64,000 bases of DNA from an uncultured Clostridia bacterium. Its GTDB lineage: Bacteria; Bacillota; Clostridia; Christensenellales; CAG-314. Positions 9,330 through 17,697 of this stretch are shown here, piece by piece. The position numbers and the translations under genes are program-made. The notes under the pieces are model-generated. The model was not told where the DNA came from, searched no databases, and worked only from the letters and a program-made list of their open reading frames with translations. The stretch lies in NCBI GenBank assembly GCA_947625725.1, contig CANQPI010000002.1, positions 47,144 to 111,143 of the forward strand, written 5' to 3'. Numbering within the stretch: position 1 is the stretch's first letter; every line of letters starts with the position of its first letter.

Positions 9330-11003
9330 ATGTTTAAGTATATAGTAAAAAGATTGTTACTCTCGATAGTCATTCTTTTGGGAGTTTCGTTGATAATCTA
9401 CGTCCTTGCAAGGTTGATGCCTGTCGATTATATCGACGGACTCTACAATGCGCAACTTCAACAAGGCACAATGACGTTGGATCAAGTCAACCAAATCAAG
9501 AGGAATGCCGGGTTGTACACGCCCGACGGCTTTTTGATCATAACCGTCGATGACGAAAACGTCGAATGTAACGGCAAACAGTTCAAACGCGACGTGTTGG
9601 ACGTAGACCATCAGAGAGTTGTCGGCGGCAACTATGCCGCTTCCGAGTGGTATCGCGGCGACTACTACACCGAACAGGAAAACGGAGTGACTTGGGAGAT
9701 AACTCTCAAAAGAAACGGCACATACGTTTTGTATCAACGCACTTCGGGCAAATCCCGCGCAAAGGAGGGCAACTACACTGTGGACGCCTCCGCTTTTGCG
9801 TCGTCGCTCAAAATGGCTGGGTTGAACGGCAGCCTCGGTTACGTCATAAACGAGGGCGACAGCGACGGATTTTTGCAATTTACCGTATCCGATCCGGACG
9901 GCGAATTTGACGGAGTTATACTGCGCAAAAGCGTCAGCAACGACAGTTACGATAGCGCATTGGGCAATTCCGACGCGCTGAAAAATCTGTTTGTCGGCAA
10001 TTGGGAAACCGTTGACGGCTCTTTGCGCTTGACTTTGAAGCAGGACGGAACGTTTGCGCTGGACGAAATGGACGCCGGTTCTACGCCAATTTCTCGCGGC
10101 AACTACACGGTGGGAACTGTCGCCGACGACAACGGCAACTACGAACTGTCGCTCTCCAACTTGGGCGTCAAATCTATCGAGTATCGCAAGGCAACTTTCG
10201 GCGAAAAAGCCGGCGCGGTTTTGGGCGGCTATTTCAGTTGGCTTTGGAACATGATGCGCGGCAACTTCGGACGTTCTCTTATGTACGAAAAGCCTGTCAC
10301 GACGGTAATTTCCGATCACATGTGGATCTCGTTCATAATCTCTTTGATCGCTTTGATTTTGGAGTTTGTGATCGCCATTCCGTTGGGTATCACCAGCGCA
10401 ACGCACCAATATTCGGTACGCGATTACACGGTTACGGTGCTTACCATGATAGGAATTTCCTTCCCGAGTTTCTTCTTTGCGGCATTGTTGATACAACTGT
10501 TCGCCAATACTCTCGGTTGGTTCCCGACCAGCGGTTTGGTCGGCGGCGGTAGCAGCGCAACGGGCATTGTGCGTTTCGGCGACATGGCATGGCACTTGGT
10601 GTTGCCCATGGTAACAATGGTGGTGCTTTCGATAGGCGGCACCATGCGCTACACGCGCACCAACATGCTCGAAGTTCTCAACAGCGATTACATACGTACC
10701 GCTCGCGCCAAGGGACTCAGCGAAAAGAGAGTTGTGTACGTACACGCATTCCGCAACACGCTCATTCCCTTGATGACCATTTTGGCGGGCATATTGCCTA
10801 GTTTGTTCGGCGGAGCCATGATTACGGAAGAAGTTTTCGCAATCGACGGAATAGGGCGTATCGCCTACAAATCCTTGGCAAAAGGCGACTTGCCTCTTAT
10901 CATGGGTTACAACATGTTTTTGGCGATACTGACCGTTATCGGCACGTTGCTATCCGACATAATGTACGCGGTAGTCGATCCGCGGGTAAAACTTACAAAG
11001 TAA
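9330..11003 (+). CDS. oppB: oligopeptide ABC permease OppB with large extracytoplasmic insertion
   Basis: Residues 1-30 form the usual first transmembrane helix of OppB/DppB permeases, and residues about 300-557 hold the remaining helices. The EAA loop is visible (Y-I-R-T-A-R-A-K-G-L) and the typical C-terminus D-P-R-V-K-L is present. Between them is an insertion of about 240 residues, absent from ordinary OppB (about 306 residues). The insertion contains two similar beta-rich units, each with W-E-(I/T), L-x-x-(N/D)-G-T and ending G-N-Y-T-V, resembling lipocalin-like or small beta-barrel repeats. It should lie on the outer face next to OppA. The start follows GGGACAAAGTAA. Function as a permease subunit is secure; the role of the insertion is unknown. 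Confidence 0.92.
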   Translation: MFKYIVKRLLLSIVILLGVSLIIYVLARLMPVDYIDGLYNAQLQQGTMTLDQVNQIKRNAGLYTPDGFLIITVDDENVECNGKQFKRDVLDVDHQRVVGGNYAASEWYRGDYYTEQENGVTWEITLKRNGTYVLYQRTSGKSRAKEGNYTVDASAFASSLKMAGLNGSLGYVINEGDSDGFLQFTVSDPDGEFDGVILRKSVSNDSYDSALGNSDALKNLFVGNWETVDGSLRLTLKQDGTFALDEMDAGSTPISRGNYTVGTVADDNGNYELSLSNLGVKSIEYRKATFGEKAGAVLGGYFSWLWNMMRGNFGRSLMYEKPVTTVISDHMWISFIISLIALILEFVIAIPLGITSATHQYSVRDYTVTVLTMIGISFPSFFFAALLIQLFANTLGWFPTSGLVGGGSSATGIVRFGDMAWHLVLPMVTMVVLSIGGTMRYTRTNMLEVLNSDYIRTARAKGLSEKRVVYVHAFRNTLIPLMTILAGILPSLFGGAMITEEVFAIDGIGRIAYKSLAKGDLPLIMGYNMFLAILTVIGTLLSDIMYAVVDPRVKLTK

Positions 11004-11016
11004 GGAGGTAGTTGTA

Positions 11017-12159
11017 ATGGAAGAACAAAATCAAAATCTGCAAAACGCTGCCTCCGAGTTGACTATCGAACAAGCGACCGAACGCGAAGACGCGTTGCAA
11101 GATCAAGCGGTGCAAACAAGCGGCGAACTCGTTCAACTGTCCGACGAGGACGTTGAGCAAAAGGTCTATTACAAGGAACTGACCCCCGCGCGCATGGTTA
11201 TGCGACGGTTTTTCCGTAGCAGACTGTCTGTCGTCGGCTTGGTCATGATCATTATTCTGTTTGCTTTCTCCTTCCTCGGACCGCCCATTTGCAAAATGTT
11301 CGGTTACACTTGGAGCGAAACGGAACAGGACGAAACGCCCGTGGACGTAATGACGGGTAGTTGGATCACAGGCACCGTCAACGGCGAAACGGTCGAAGCG
11401 TACGAGTACAAAATCACGCGAGTTCCCAGCAATTCCAAAGCACCCCCGTCGGCAAATCACTTGTTGGGCACCGACGACAGCGGACGGGACATTTTTATCC
11501 GTTTGATGTACGGCGGCAGAATTTCTTTGACGATCGGCTTTGTGGTGGTAATTTTGGAAACGCTTCTCGGCGTCATTTTGGGCGGCATTTCCGGCTACTT
11601 CGGCAAATGGGTGGATCAAATCATCATGCGTATAGTTGATATTCTCAACTGTATTCCCACCTTGCCGTTGTTGCTAATAGCGTCCTTCGTGTTGGACAGT
11701 TGGAAGTTTGTCGAACCGGAACAAAAAATCTACTACCTGATGGGCATAATGACCATCTTCGGTTGGAGCGGCACGGCGCGTTTGGTGCGCGGACAAATAC
11801 TGTATCTGCGCGAGCAGGAGTACATTGTCGCGTGCGAAGTTATGGGCATACCCACTTGGAGGCGCATTTTCGTGCATCTCATACCCAACATCATGCCGCA
11901 ACTTATCGTATCGATGACGTTGGGCTTGGGCGGAGTAATTTTGTACGAGGCAACGTTGAGTTACTTGGGCTTGGGTATCCCCTATCCGCAGGCGGCTTGG
12001 GGCACAATGATCAACGCCGGTACGGAAACAACGACGATAATGTCAAATTACCCAAATTGGTGGTTGCCTGCCGGTTTGCTGATAGTTATTGCCGTTTTGG
12101 GTTTCAACTTTGTCGGCGACGGATTGCGCGACGCAATGGACCCCAAAGCAAAGAAGTAA
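11017..12159 (+). CDS. oppC: oligopeptide ABC permease OppC
   Basis: This is a permease of the DppC/OppC family. It has an acidic cytoplasmic N-terminus of about 55 residues, a first membrane helix near residues 70-90, and the conserved segment H-L-L-G-T-D-D-S-G-R-D-I-F-x-R before the permease core. An EAA-type loop (Y-I-V-A-C-E-V-M-G) and four further helices follow. Between helix 1 and the core is a longer than usual external loop containing V-N-G-E-T-V-E-A-Y-E-Y. TAAGGAGGTAG gives a strong ribosome site, and the gene is 13 nt after oppB. It forms the second half of the transmembrane channel with OppB. Confidence 0.95.
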   Translation: MEEQNQNLQNAASELTIEQATEREDALQDQAVQTSGELVQLSDEDVEQKVYYKELTPARMVMRRFFRSRLSVVGLVMIIILFAFSFLGPPICKMFGYTWSETEQDETPVDVMTGSWITGTVNGETVEAYEYKITRVPSNSKAPPSANHLLGTDDSGRDIFIRLMYGGRISLTIGFVVVILETLLGVILGGISGYFGKWVDQIIMRIVDILNCIPTLPLLLIASFVLDSWKFVEPEQKIYYLMGIMTIFGWSGTARLVRGQILYLREQEYIVACEVMGIPTWRRIFVHLIPNIMPQLIVSMTLGLGGVILYEATLSYLGLGIPYPQAAWGTMINAGTETTTIMSNYPNWWLPAGLLIVIAVLGFNFVGDGLRDAMDPKAKK

Positions 12160-12178
12160 ACGAATTTACACACAATTT

Positions 12179-12208
12179 TGTACACGTGTTCAATTGCGAA
12201 TGTGTACA
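12179..12208. promoter_or_regulatory. inverted repeat between oppC and oppD
   Basis: TGTACAC (12179-12185) and GTGTACA (12202-12208) are exact inverted copies around a 16-nt centre that itself contains TTC/GAA. It could form an RNA hairpin just before the oppD ribosome site or serve as a protein-binding site. No promoter was identified beside it. Confidence 0.4.
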
Positions 12209-12228
12209 TTTGAGCAGAAGGAACGACT

Positions 12229-13548
12229 GTGAAAACAAAGAAAGAAAAAAATCCGAATATTTTGAGTTTGCGCGAGAGCCGTGCAATATTGCATAGCAAT
12301 CTTGTGGAAATGAAAAAGTTCGAAAGGGCAAAACGCAAAAAAGTTACGCCCGAGTACTTTACCACGCAACTCAAAGACGACAACAACATTTTGGAAGTGG
12401 AAAACCTTCACACCTACTTTTACACCGACAGCGGTGTATCCAAGGCGGTCAACGGTATCAGTTTTTCCGTCCCCAAGAACTCCATTGTGGGCTTGGTGGG
12501 CGAATCGGGCTGCGGCAAGAGCGTAACGAGTTTGTCCATCATGCAACTTGTGCAAGCGCCGCAGGGACAGGTGACGGAGGGCGCGATTCGCTTTGCCACG
12601 CGCGATTTCGTGTTGGATAACAAGGGCAAACGTATCCCCATTTACGCAACCGACGAGGACGGCAACACGCTGTACACGGACAAACTCAACAAAAAGGGCA
12701 AACCCGTGTTGGGCAAGGACGGCAAACCGATCCAAGTGCCTCTGCAAGCGCGTTCGGAGGACGGCATACCGCTCTACGAAATGGAGGACGTTACCTACGA
12801 CATTGCCAAGATGCCTACCAACGATATGTATCGTATTCGCGGCAAGGACATCTCCATGATATTCCAAGAGCCGATGACCAGCCTGAATCCTGTGTTCACG
12901 GTGGGCTATCAGATAGAAGAAGTCGTGTATCTCATCAACCCGCTTGCTACCAAGCACGAGGCACACGCCAAAGCGATCGAAATGCTCAAACGCGTCGGTA
13001 TCCCCATGGCGGAAACTATCGTCAACTACTATCCGCACCAACTTTCAGGCGGAATGCGCCAGCGCGTAATGATAGCGATTGCTCTTGTGGGCAATCCCCA
13101 ACTGATAATAGCCGACGAACCCACAACGGCGTTGGACGTGACCATTCAAAGCCAAATTTTGCACCTCATCAAGGAAGTGCAACAACAATGTCACGCGTCG
13201 GTAATGCTCATCACGCACGACTTGGGCGTCGTTGCGGAAACATGCGACTATGTTGTGGTTATGTATGCGGGCAAGATCGTGGAACGCGGCACCGTCTACG
13301 ACATTTTCGACCATCCTCTGCACCCCTACACCAAGGGAATACAAAAGGCAAAACCTACGTTCGAAACGGGCGTGGACGCCGAACTGTACAGCATACCGGG
13401 TGTTGTCCCAAACCCCATCAACATTCCCAACGAATGTCTGTTCAAGGACCGTTGCGGCGAGCGTTGCGCTTGCTGTGAGGGCGAGTATCCCGAGGAAGTT
13501 TATGTGACCCCGACGCACAGCGTGTTCTGTCACAAGTACAAAAAATAA
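12229..13548 (+). CDS. oppD: oligopeptide ABC transporter ATPase OppD
   Basis: This ATP-binding subunit has Walker A G-E-S-G-C-G-K-S at residues 91-98, Q-loop M-I-F-Q-E-P, signature L-S-G-G-M-R-Q-R and Walker B L-I-I-A-D-E-P. The C-terminal oligo/HPY Cys-containing domain ([11 protein letters not shown]) typical of OppD/DppD is present. Walker A to Q-loop is about 115 residues rather than the usual 60, because of a hydrophilic insertion (about 128-190) rich in D-G-N/K-G-K turns. An additional basic N-terminal extension of about 45 residues precedes the core. GTG 12229 is chosen because AGAAGGA lies 6 nt upstream; ATG 12310 is an alternative. It powers peptide import together with OppF. Confidence 0.94.
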   Translation: MKTKKEKNPNILSLRESRAILHSNLVEMKKFERAKRKKVTPEYFTTQLKDDNNILEVENLHTYFYTDSGVSKAVNGISFSVPKNSIVGLVGESGCGKSVTSLSIMQLVQAPQGQVTEGAIRFATRDFVLDNKGKRIPIYATDEDGNTLYTDKLNKKGKPVLGKDGKPIQVPLQARSEDGIPLYEMEDVTYDIAKMPTNDMYRIRGKDISMIFQEPMTSLNPVFTVGYQIEEVVYLINPLATKHEAHAKAIEMLKRVGIPMAETIVNYYPHQLSGGMRQRVMIAIALVGNPQLIIADEPTTALDVTIQSQILHLIKEVQQQCHASVMLITHDLGVVAETCDYVVVMYAGKIVERGTVYDIFDHPLHPYTKGIQKAKPTFETGVDAELYSIPGVVPNPINIPNECLFKDRCGERCACCEGEYPEEVYVTPTHSVFCHKYKK

Positions 13549-13613
13549 GCACCCCATATCATGATATTTTACATTTTAGGCAGGTGCGGTTGCAACATAT
13601 CGGAGGAAAACAA

Positions 13614-14891
13614 ATGATCAATTTACTTGCAATATCCCAAGCGGCGGAGATCACGCTAGGCGTCATATTCGGCGTCATCATTTTGTTGGAACTTTGCTAC
13701 ATTGGTTATCTTATTTTCATCCGCGTCACCAACCGCCCGCATTTCAAACTGAAACGCAACGTGCAACAAGAACAATCCGTCGCCATTACCGACGGCGGCG
13801 ACAGCAACATCATTTTGCGCGTAAACGACCTCAAACAGTGGTTTCCCGTCAACAAAAACGTTTTCGGCAAAGTCAAAAAATATTTGCGCGCCGTTGACGG
13901 CGTAAGTTTCGAGTTGCAACGCGGCAAAACTATCGGCATAGTGGGAGAGTCGGGCTGTGGCAAAACGACTCTCGGACGTACCATTTTGCGCCTGTACGAC
14001 ATCACCGAGGGCTCTGCCGTCTACACGGACGAGCAGGGCAAACAGTACGAGTTGTCCAAACTCAGCCGCAAACAATTGCGTCCTTTGCGCACGCAGTTGC
14101 AGTACGTATTCCAAGACCCCTATTCGTCGTTGCCTCCGCGCATGACGGTGGGCTCCATTATCGGCGAGGCGGTCAAGGTTCATCATATCGTCCCCAAGAG
14201 CGAAATTCACGACTACGTGTTGAACGTAATGAAACGTTGCGGTTTGCAGCCTCATTATTACGACAGATACCCCCACGAGTTCAGCGGCGGTCAACGTCAG
14301 CGTATTTGCATTGCGCGCGCGCTTGCCGTCAAACCCAAACTTGTAATTTGCGACGAACCCGTATCGGCGTTGGACGTGTCCATTCAGGCGCAGGTCATCA
14401 ACCTGCTCAAAAAGTTGCAACGCGAGGAAGGCATTTCCTACATGTTCATTTCGCACGACTTGTCCGTTGTCAAGTACATCAGCGACAGTATCGTCGTTAT
14501 GTATTTGGGCAACATTGTGGAAATGGGCAGCACTGCGGATATTTGTACCAATGCGAGCCATCCCTATACCATGGCGTTGTTCAGCGCAGTTCCCGTGCCC
14601 AATCCTCACCGCAAAGCCAAACCTGAGGAATTGCAAGGCGAACTTCCGAGTCCGGCAAATCCGCCCAAGGGTTGCAAGTTCCACACCCGTTGCAAATATT
14701 GCATGGAGTGTTGCAGCGAGATAGATCCGCCTATGCGCGAGATCTCTCCCGGACACTTTGTGGCGTGTCATTTGTTTGACGACCCGAACGAGGAGCAAAC
14801 TTCCGTGCCCGAGCAGTCGTCTGATTTGACGGAACGTCCCGTCGAAGTGCAGGAACAAACGTCTGTTGCCGAAAGCGCGGAGCAACGTTAG
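13614..14891 (+). CDS. oppF: oligopeptide ABC transporter ATPase OppF with N-terminal membrane helix
   Basis: Walker A (G-E-S-G-C-G-K-T, 111-118), signature F-S-G-G-Q-R-Q-R, Walker B L-V-I-C-D-E-P and the C-terminal oligo/HPY region with four Cys identify the OppF ATPase. Unlike ordinary OppF, residues about 10-37 form a hydrophobic helix followed by a basic stretch (R-P-H-F-K-L-K-R) and a linker to the ATPase. The ATPase therefore appears membrane-anchored. ATG 13614 is preceded by CGGAGG (13601-13606), which decides the start over GTG 13584. It follows oppD by 65 nt and should pair with OppD in the importer. Confidence 0.93.
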   Translation: MINLLAISQAAEITLGVIFGVIILLELCYIGYLIFIRVTNRPHFKLKRNVQQEQSVAITDGGDSNIILRVNDLKQWFPVNKNVFGKVKKYLRAVDGVSFELQRGKTIGIVGESGCGKTTLGRTILRLYDITEGSAVYTDEQGKQYELSKLSRKQLRPLRTQLQYVFQDPYSSLPPRMTVGSIIGEAVKVHHIVPKSEIHDYVLNVMKRCGLQPHYYDRYPHEFSGGQRQRICIARALAVKPKLVICDEPVSALDVSIQAQVINLLKKLQREEGISYMFISHDLSVVKYISDSIVVMYLGNIVEMGSTADICTNASHPYTMALFSAVPVPNPHRKAKPEELQGELPSPANPPKGCKFHTRCKYCMECCSEIDPPMREISPGHFVACHLFDDPNEEQTSVPEQSSDLTERPVEVQEQTSVAESAEQR

Positions 14892-14892
14892 C

Positions 14893-15156
14893 ATGGTCGG
14901 CAAGCGCAAAAACAAACCCAAGGTGGTGTACAAGCAGGACGACGGCAGAACCGTCTACTCCATGGCGGGTTTGGAGGGCAAAACCCCCGAACAACTCGAA
15001 GAGCGGGACAGACAGCGCAAACGGGCGGTCAAAGTTACTCGCAAGGAGCGACGCGCAATGATAGCGGCGGCGTTTCAGGTGTACGGACCCGTGCTGTTGA
15101 TAATTGTGGTGGGCTTTGGATTGGCAGGCGTTTTGTTGTACTTTTTGTTGAGATAA
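14893..15156 (+). CDS. small basic single-pass membrane protein
   Basis: The 87-residue product starts at ATG 14893, one nucleotide after the oppF stop, so it is almost certainly translated with the Opp operon. The first 60 residues are strongly charged, with K-R-K-N-K-P-K and E-E-R-D-R-Q-R-K-R stretches. The last 25 residues form one membrane helix (G-P-V-L-L-I-I-V-V-G-F-G). I do not recognise the family. Position at the operon end and the membrane tail would suit a small accessory subunit of the transporter, but nothing in the sequence proves that. Confidence 0.6.
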   Translation: MVGKRKNKPKVVYKQDDGRTVYSMAGLEGKTPEQLEERDRQRKRAVKVTRKERRAMIAAAFQVYGPVLLIIVVGFGLAGVLLYFLLR

Positions 15157-15184
15157 CATTTGTTGTATATTTGCAGACAAACAC

Positions 15185-15218
15185 AAAGCATCGCGTTATA
15201 ACACGCGATGCTTTATTT
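15185..15218. terminator. terminator ending the opp operon, possibly bidirectional
   Basis: A perfect 12-bp stem AAAGCATCGCGT / ACGCGATGCTTT with a 6-nt loop TATAAC, followed by ATTTTG on the plus strand. It lies between convergent genes, so it may also stop transcription from the minus-strand gene. Confidence 0.85.
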
Positions 15219-15237
15219 TGCAATGAATTGCATTGTA

Positions 15238-15261
15238 TTTTTTTTTGGGGGGGGGGTGGGG
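15238..15261. repeat. homopolymer tract T9-G10-T-G4
   Basis: Nine T are followed by ten consecutive G, a T and four more G, between the opp terminator and the nagA stop codon. It is non-coding in both directions. Such tracts are length-unstable during replication and in sequencing. Confidence 0.8.
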
Positions 15262-15287
15262 CGGCGAAGCGTTTTCGGACGCGCCTC

Positions 15288-16370
15288 TCAGCCAAAGAGA
15301 ATAAAATCCGCATGTTTGCCCACTTCGATAGTGCCTATCAAGTCGCTCAAACCGACCAATTTGGCGGGATTTGTCGTCCAAAGTTTGAGCGCGCGCACAA
15401 GTGGCAAATTGCACATGGAAACAACGTTGGCAAGTCCCTTGTATGCGTCCAATGTACTGCCTGCGCTTTGTGTGCCGCCTTTGACGCGGACGTCGCCGTT
15501 TGTTACCGTTACCGCAACGCTTCCGAGAGTGTAGTTGCCGTCGCCCAGCCCCGTTGCCGACATGCTGTTTGTAATGCCGACAACTTTGTCCTCTTTGGTT
15601 TTGAGCAACAACCGCACGACGTCGGGCGCAACGTGTGTTCCGTCGCAAACAACTTCGCAGTAGGCGTTGCTTAGCAGCCCTGCGCCCGCCATGCCGAGTT
15701 GCCGACTGTCGAGTTGGGACATTTCATTGCCCCAATGCGTAAAACTCTTTGCGCCCGCTTTGAGGGCTTTTTGCGCCGTTTCGCCGTCCGCGCCGCTGTG
15801 TCCGATACCGACAACGACCTTGCTGTCGGAAATTTCGCTTATAAACTGCAACGCGTCGGGCAGTTCGGGCGCGACGGTTATCATTTTTATTTTGCCCTGT
15901 GCCGCTTTTTGGTAGAGGAAAAATTTGTCCGCCGACGGTTTTTGCAACAGTTCTTTGGGCATTGCGCCGCAATGCGACGGCGCAAGGAAAGGACCTTCCA
16001 AATTTATGCCCTTTATTTCGGGATAGTCTTGCGCCAACTCCGCGATCAACGCCGCTTGGCGGCAAATAACTTCGTCGGTGTCGGCGATCAGTGTGGGAAA
16101 AACCGTTCCCACACCGTGCGCGATGTAAAATTCGAGGATTTTTTTCATTCCCTCTTTGTCCGCGGTATTAAAGTCGTATCCCGCTGCGCCGTGCGTGTGA
16201 ATATCCACCAACGCGGGCAAAATGTAGCGGTTTGAGCAATCCACAACTTCCGTTTGCTCGTCCGCCACGATTTGCGGCGCAATTTCTATTATTCTGCCGT
16301 GGTTTGCCACAATGTCCGTTTTTATAATTCGGTCGCCAATGAGCGCGCTGCCGTTTTTGTACAAAATCAT
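15288..16370 (-). CDS. nagA: N-acetylglucosamine-6-phosphate deacetylase-like protein (catalytic Asp replaced)
   Basis: Length and motif order fit NagA of the amidohydrolase superfamily: D-I-H-T-H-G (H58, H60), L-E-G-P-F near 127, G-H-S-G-A-D, C-D-G-T-H-V-A-P and a C-terminal G-K-H-A-D-F. Active NagA enzymes hydrolyse GlcNAc-6-P to GlcN-6-P and acetate. The position normally held by the catalytic Asp in the T-D-(A/S)-M motif is Asn268 here (AAC codon, 15567-15569, minus strand), and the H-L-(F/Y)-N-A-M motif reads H-W-G-N-E-M. Activity is therefore in doubt; it could be a divergent deacetylase or a non-catalytic homologue. No nagB is adjacent. The gene has its own consensus promoter and a GAGGTG ribosome site. 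Confidence 0.85.
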   Translation of the reverse strand: MILYKNGSALIGDRIIKTDIVANHGRIIEIAPQIVADEQTEVVDCSNRYILPALVDIHTHGAAGYDFNTADKEGMKKILEFYIAHGVGTVFPTLIADTDEVICRQAALIAELAQDYPEIKGINLEGPFLAPSHCGAMPKELLQKPSADKFFLYQKAAQGKIKMITVAPELPDALQFISEISDSKVVVGIGHSGADGETAQKALKAGAKSFTHWGNEMSQLDSRQLGMAGAGLLSNAYCEVVCDGTHVAPDVVRLLLKTKEDKVVGITNSMSATGLGDGNYTLGSVAVTVTNGDVRVKGGTQSAGSTLDAYKGLANVVSMCNLPLVRALKLWTTNPAKLVGLSDLIGTIEVGKHADFILFG

Positions 16371-16387
16371 ATTTTCACCTCACCGAA

Positions 16388-16416
16388 ATTGTACCCCATG
16401 TCGTCATTTTTGTCAA
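16388..16416 (-). promoter_or_regulatory. promoter of nagA-like gene
   Basis: On the minus strand TTGACA (16416-16411), 17-bp spacer, TACAAT (16393-16388). The expected start site is about 11 nt before the ATG. Confidence 0.8.
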
Positions 16417-16667
16417 TTTATCTTAATTTATCCAAGCATGCTAACAAGTGCATGGTGTGGTGACGCGTGATAGGGGTCAAGATCATTCCGCCGACAGTCA
16501 GACGTCCCCAAAACACCAACAGCCACACGGAGCGGAAATCGGTAGTAACGCCGCCTTCTTCGAGTATCCGCATTACCCGTTCTATTGTTGATACTTCGAA
16601 TCTATCTCGGCGCACAATTTTTCAATTAACATTTTTTCTCCGTCAAAACTTGTCGCGTAACGCTGTT

Positions 16668-17318
16668 TCAGTACTCGGCATAATCGCGTATTTTTTCTAT
16701 AACGCCCAAATAGTCGTGAGCCGTACCTTGGAATTTTTCAGGGTCAATTGGGTGGTGAATGTTGTACAAAATTCCCGTTTTGCCGGTTCGACCCAAATCG
16801 TTTTCGTCGAGATGGCGTTCATCTATATGTACATTGACTATTTCAAGGCACATCAAAACATAATCGTCCCCGTCGGCGATTTCCTTTTCCCACTTGAACT
16901 TACATTCCATATTGATGAAACATTCCTCTATCATCGGCGCATTTACCGTAGAGGCTTTTACAGCGGTCAAATCGGCAGTAGTTATTTCGTCATCGTCAAA
17001 TTTGTTGTGTTGTATGGTCGCCATACACTTGTCGTAAATATCTGCGGACATAAAGTTAATGACGGCTTCGCCCTTTTCATGTAGCGTTTGATACAAATGA
17101 CCGTATTTACTTACCGCGGAAACGATCGCGTAGAATCCGTTTTTGCCGCCCGTAAACGTGATCCAGGATTGCATGCAAGCATTTGTTTTTCCGTTACTTT
17201 TGTAGGATGTAACGATACATAGCGGCGACGGGATCTGCGTCACGAATTCCATCCAATGGAAACCGTACATTTCCATTTTTTTCATTGATTGAGGCGTCGA
17301 GCCGTACTGCTTTTTCAA
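16668..17318 (-). CDS. flavin reductase-like / flavoredoxin family protein
   Basis: The 216-residue protein matches the flavin reductase-like FMN-binding fold. It has an N-terminal P-x-P-L-C-I-V-T strand, a C-M-Q-S-W-I-T-F-T-G-G loop, a K-Y-G-H-L-Y-x-T-L helix, a K-G-E-A-V-I-N-F strand and a C-terminal G-K-T-G-I-L-Y-N-I segment. Members bind FMN and mediate electron transfer in anaerobes; the substrate here is not evident. The start is TTG 17318 because GGAG lies 8 nt upstream, whereas ATG 17285 has no ribosome site. It is monocistronic with its own promoter (17349-17377). Confidence 0.82.
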   Translation of the reverse strand: MKKQYGSTPQSMKKMEMYGFHWMEFVTQIPSPLCIVTSYKSNGKTNACMQSWITFTGGKNGFYAIVSAVSKYGHLYQTLHEKGEAVINFMSADIYDKCMATIQHNKFDDDEITTADLTAVKASTVNAPMIEECFINMECKFKWEKEIADGDDYVLMCLEIVNVHIDERHLDENDLGRTGKTGILYNIHHPIDPEKFQGTAHDYLGVIEKIRDYAEY

Positions 17319-17348
17319 AATAATATCTCCGCAAATTAAATTTTTTTT

Positions 17349-17377
17349 ATTATAACATCACGTAAAAAATATGTCAA
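17349..17377 (-). promoter_or_regulatory. promoter of flavin reductase-like gene
   Basis: Minus strand TTGACA (17377-17372), 17 bp, TATAAT (17354-17349): a full consensus promoter. Confidence 0.85.
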
Positions 17378-17697
17378 TAATCAACGGTTTGCTATTCTCG
17401 CCCCCCCCCCGAAAATACGTGCAAACAAAATAATGTGGACTGCAAAGCGATAGGGCGTACTGTCAAGCGGCTTAGCAAGCAAAAGCGTAAAAAATTTTTG
17501 TTCCGTCGCCGTATTGGCGACAAGGCAAAAATTACCAAACAAATCTTTTGGCGCACAACAATACGAGCCCGACGGCAAATAACGTCGGGCTCGCATTTTC
17601 TCAACTTGGCGAAGTAATTGCAACGCAAATTTATTATATTGTAACAATAGCCACATTTTTTACATAACGAACTTTTCGGTCGGTTAGTCGGGCGTTT
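17378..17697. other. intergenic region with C10 tract and hairpin
   Basis: No gene is convincing here. It holds ten consecutive C (17401-17410) and an 11-bp perfect hairpin at 17564-17593. The remaining open frames are Arg/Lys-rich and lack ribosome sites. Confidence 0.6.
17564..17598. terminator. terminator-like hairpin downstream of S41 peptidase gene
   Basis: Stem CGAGCCCGACG / CGTCGGGCTCG with an 8-nt loop. The plus-strand flank is CATTTTC and the minus-strand flank TATTGTTG, so the T-tract is weak on both sides. A hairpin with a related CCGACG/CGTCGG core occurs at 46927-46955. Confidence 0.5.

Noticed and set aside
16418..16615. 65-residue minus-strand frame between nagA and flavin reductase
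   Set aside because: It covers the nagA promoter, has no ribosome site and no recognisable motif.
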